Source of the DNA: an uncultured Clostridia bacterium
GTDB lineage: Bacteria; Bacillota; Clostridia; Oscillospirales; Acutalibacteraceae
Assembly (NCBI GenBank): GCA_945224895.1
Contig: CALYNW010000043.1
Span: forward strand, 1-7,384
Direction: 5' to 3'
Length of the DNA stretch: 7,384 bases
The position numbers were made by a program, and so were the translations under genes. Shown here piece by piece: positions 5,416 to 7,384 of this stretch. How positions within the stretch are numbered: the stretch's first letter is position 1; every line of letters begins with the position of its first letter. The notes under the pieces are model-generated. The model ran no database searches, was not told where the DNA came from, and saw nothing but the letters and a program-made list of their open reading frames with translations.

Positions 5416-7384
5416 ATGTCCTGTTTTTCAAATGAATTTAATAAGAGTAAAGAATTTTTAAGCCTCAGTCAGAGTGTTAATACCCTTAATGCTCCGATTG
5501 GGGTTATCGGTCTTTCGGATATTTCAAAATGCCTTGTAATTCATTCCCTTTGTGAAAACGGAAAAAAGGCTTTTATAATTACTCCCGACGAGGCAACGGC
5601 TGTTAAGGCTCAGGAATGTTTGTCAGAGCTTCAGGAGGGTGTTTTGCTATACCCTGCAAGAGAATTTACCTTTGTGGAGGTTGCAGGCGTCAGCAGAGAT
5701 TTTGAGCATATAAGACTGGGTGTTCTTTCAAGAATTATCAAGGGGGATTTTACTGCCGTTGTGGCATCTGTTGCAGGTGCCTGTCAGTATACAATGCCTC
5801 CAAAGGAGCTTGAAAGGCGTACATTTTCAATTTCCGTAAACGACGAGATTGATATAAACGACCTTGAAGGAAGGCTTGTTTTGGCGGGATATTCAAGGTA
5901 TGAGCAGGTTGACGGAACAAGTCAGTTTGCCGTTAGAGGCGGTATTGTGGATATATTTCCGTCGTATCTTGAAGAGCCTGTGAGAATTGAGCTTTGGGGC
6001 GATACGGTTGACACAATTTCCTCTTTTGATATAGGTACCCAGAGAAGAAACTCAAGCGTTAATTCTGTTGAGATTACACCTGCAAATGAGGTACTTTTCG
6101 AGGACAGCCTAAGGCTTGCGGATAAAATCGAAAGTCTTGCAAAATCCTTAAAGGGCAAGGCGATTAAGGCAAGGGAAAAATTGCTTTCGGATGCCGATAA
6201 GCTAAGAGACGGTATCAGGCTTAACTGCCTTGATAAATATTTGCCCCTGTGCTATGAGTCAAGGGGACTTTTTGACTATGCAGACGGTATGCTTTTTGCC
6301 TTTGAAAACGCAAGAATAAAGGAAAAAACCGTTAAGCAGGAACGGCTTAATTTAGAGGAGCTTAAATGGTTTGTTGAGGACGGAACTCTTTGTAAAGGGC
6401 TTGACAAATTTGCACTGACCTTTGATGAGCTGACCGATATTTATAATGAAAAAAATGTAATATATATGGACTCTTTGCCCAGGGGAAGCTTTGATACTCC
6501 TGTCAGACATTTGGCTAATTTCAGTGTACAGAGCTTTAATGCCTGGAGCGGTACATTGTCGCAGTTAAAGGAGGAGCTGTTCCCGTTAGTTAAAGGTGGA
6601 TATACTGTTTGCTTAATGGCAGGTACATCAAGGGCAGGCAGAGCCTTGGCTGATGATATAGAGGATATGGGCTTTGACTGTGTTTTCTATGAAAAGATGC
6701 CGTCAAAATTTCAGCCCAAAGCAATTAACATAATTACAGGTACCTTGCAGTCGGGATTTAAAATTACCGATATGAAATTTGCTTTGCTGACTCATTCAAG
6801 GACAAATCAGAGCAAGAAAAAACCTCATAAGGCTTCCTCAAAAAATGCTATTCATTCCCTTGATGAATTATCTGTGGGCGACTACATTGTTCACAATATT
6901 CACGGTATCGGTGTGTTTGAGGGAATTCACGCATTAGAGATTAACAAGGTTAAGAAGGATTACATTAAAATAAGCTATGCAAAGGGAGATACTCTTTACG
7001 TTCCCGTTACACAGCTTGATTTGGTTTCAAAATATATCGGACCTAAAAATGACACGAAGGTTAAGATTAACCGCCTTGGCTCTACAGAATGGAAAAAGAC
7101 TAAGGCAAGAGTCAGAAGCTCCGTCAAGGATATGGCAAAGGAGCTTATTGCACTTTATGCTAAAAGAATGAGCACAAAGGGCTTTGCCTTTTCCGAGGAC
7201 TCGGATTTACAGCGTGATTTTGAGCTGAGATTTGAATATGAGGAAACCGAGGACCAGTTAAGATGCTCAGATGAAATAAAGCACGATATGGAAAGGTCTG
7301 CGCCTATGGATAGGCTCCTTTGCGGTGATGTCGGCTTCGGCAAAACCGAGGTGGCTTTGAGGGCTGTTTTCAAATGTGTGACTG
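5416..7384 (+). CDS. mfd: Transcription-repair coupling factor Mfd, 3'-truncated
   Basis: Mfd is a DNA translocase that pushes stalled RNA polymerase off damaged DNA and recruits UvrA for nucleotide excision repair. The frame is open from ATG 5416 (AGGAG at 5403-5407, 8 bases upstream) to the window edge: 656 codons with no stop, plus the first base of the next. Full Mfd is about 1,150 residues, so roughly 500 are missing. The N-terminal UvrB-homology module (about 15-330) includes VRGGIVDIFP (173-182) and FDIGTQRRNSSV, and has no intact Walker A motif, as is normal in Mfd. A less conserved middle region follows. The RNA-polymerase-interacting (CarD-like) domain begins at VGDYIVHNIHGIGVFEGI (487-504). 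Next come the relay/linker helices with LGSTEWKKTKARVR, and the start of the translocase ATPase, with Walker A GDVGFGKT at 637-644. The DEEQ box, the second RecA-like domain, the TRG motif and the C-terminal UvrB-mimic domain lie beyond the edge. Identity is certain from the domain order and the pth neighbour. No frameshift is seen. Confidence 0.96.
   Translation, partial: MSCFSNEFNKSKEFLSLSQSVNTLNAPIGVIGLSDISKCLVIHSLCENGKKAFIITPDEATAVKAQECLSELQEGVLLYPAREFTFVEVAGVSRDFEHIRLGVLSRIIKGDFTAVVASVAGACQYTMPPKELERRTFSISVNDEIDINDLEGRLVLAGYSRYEQVDGTSQFAVRGGIVDIFPSYLEEPVRIELWGDTVDTISSFDIGTQRRNSSVNSVEITPANEVLFEDSLRLADKIESLAKSLKGKAIKAREKLLSDADKLRDGIRLNCLDKYLPLCYESRGLFDYADGMLFAFENARIKEKTVKQERLNLEELKWFVEDGTLCKGLDKFALTFDELTDIYNEKNVIYMDSLPRGSFDTPVRHLANFSVQSFNAWSGTLSQLKEELFPLVKGGYTVCLMAGTSRAGRALADDIEDMGFDCVFYEKMPSKFQPKAINIITGTLQSGFKITDMKFALLTHSRTNQSKKKPHKASSKNAIHSLDELSVGDYIVHNIHGIGVFEGIHALEINKVKKDYIKISYAKGDTLYVPVTQLDLVSKYIGPKNDTKVKINRLGSTEWKKTKARVRSSVKDMAKELIALYAKRMSTKGFAFSEDSDLQRDFELRFEYEETEDQLRCSDEIKHDMERSAPMDRLLCGDVGFGKTEVALRAVFKCVT

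Overview
The window looks like one end of an assembled contig from a low-to-moderate-GC anaerobic Firmicute, most likely a gut clostridium of the Oscillospiraceae/Ruminococcaceae type. The reasons are the purine-rich AGGAG-type ribosome binding sites, clostridial-style codon use, the pth-mfd gene pair, and a radical SAM protein of a kind I know from gut clostridia. The species call is inference. All genes lie on the + strand, and no gap between genes exceeds about 140 bases.

The first 48 bases are not biological. They are an Illumina Nextera i7 adapter: the end of P7, an 8-base index, the read-2 primer site and the 19-base Tn5 mosaic end. Genomic DNA starts at base 49, inside a GH2 beta-galactosidase gene (lacZ) that keeps both catalytic glutamates and the whole C-terminal half but has lost about 400 N-terminal residues. 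Gene finders will tend to start this gene on a GTG inside the adapter, which adds a false MYKRQ peptide.

After a 141-base gap with a near-consensus sigma-70 promoter (TTGACA-17-TATATT), bases 1993-3423 encode a 476-residue radical SAM protein with a C-terminal SPASM/twitch-like cysteine region. A strong hairpin terminator follows, so this gene looks like its own transcription unit. Its function is unknown.

A second unit starts at 3539: a CNNM/CorC-type CBS-domain membrane protein (probable Mg2+ or other cation transporter), then pth (peptidyl-tRNA hydrolase, overlapping the first gene by 29 bases), then mfd (transcription-repair coupling factor) after a 22-base gap. The right edge of the window cuts mfd just after the Walker A motif. 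Pth rescues tRNAs from abortive translation and Mfd clears stalled RNA polymerase, so these two are housekeeping quality-control genes. The membrane protein is probably linked to them by position only.

I found no mobile element, CRISPR array, RNA gene or phage signature, and no convincing new multi-gene system. The least understood item is the orphan radical SAM protein. The most consequential observation for users of the record is the uncut sequencing adapter.
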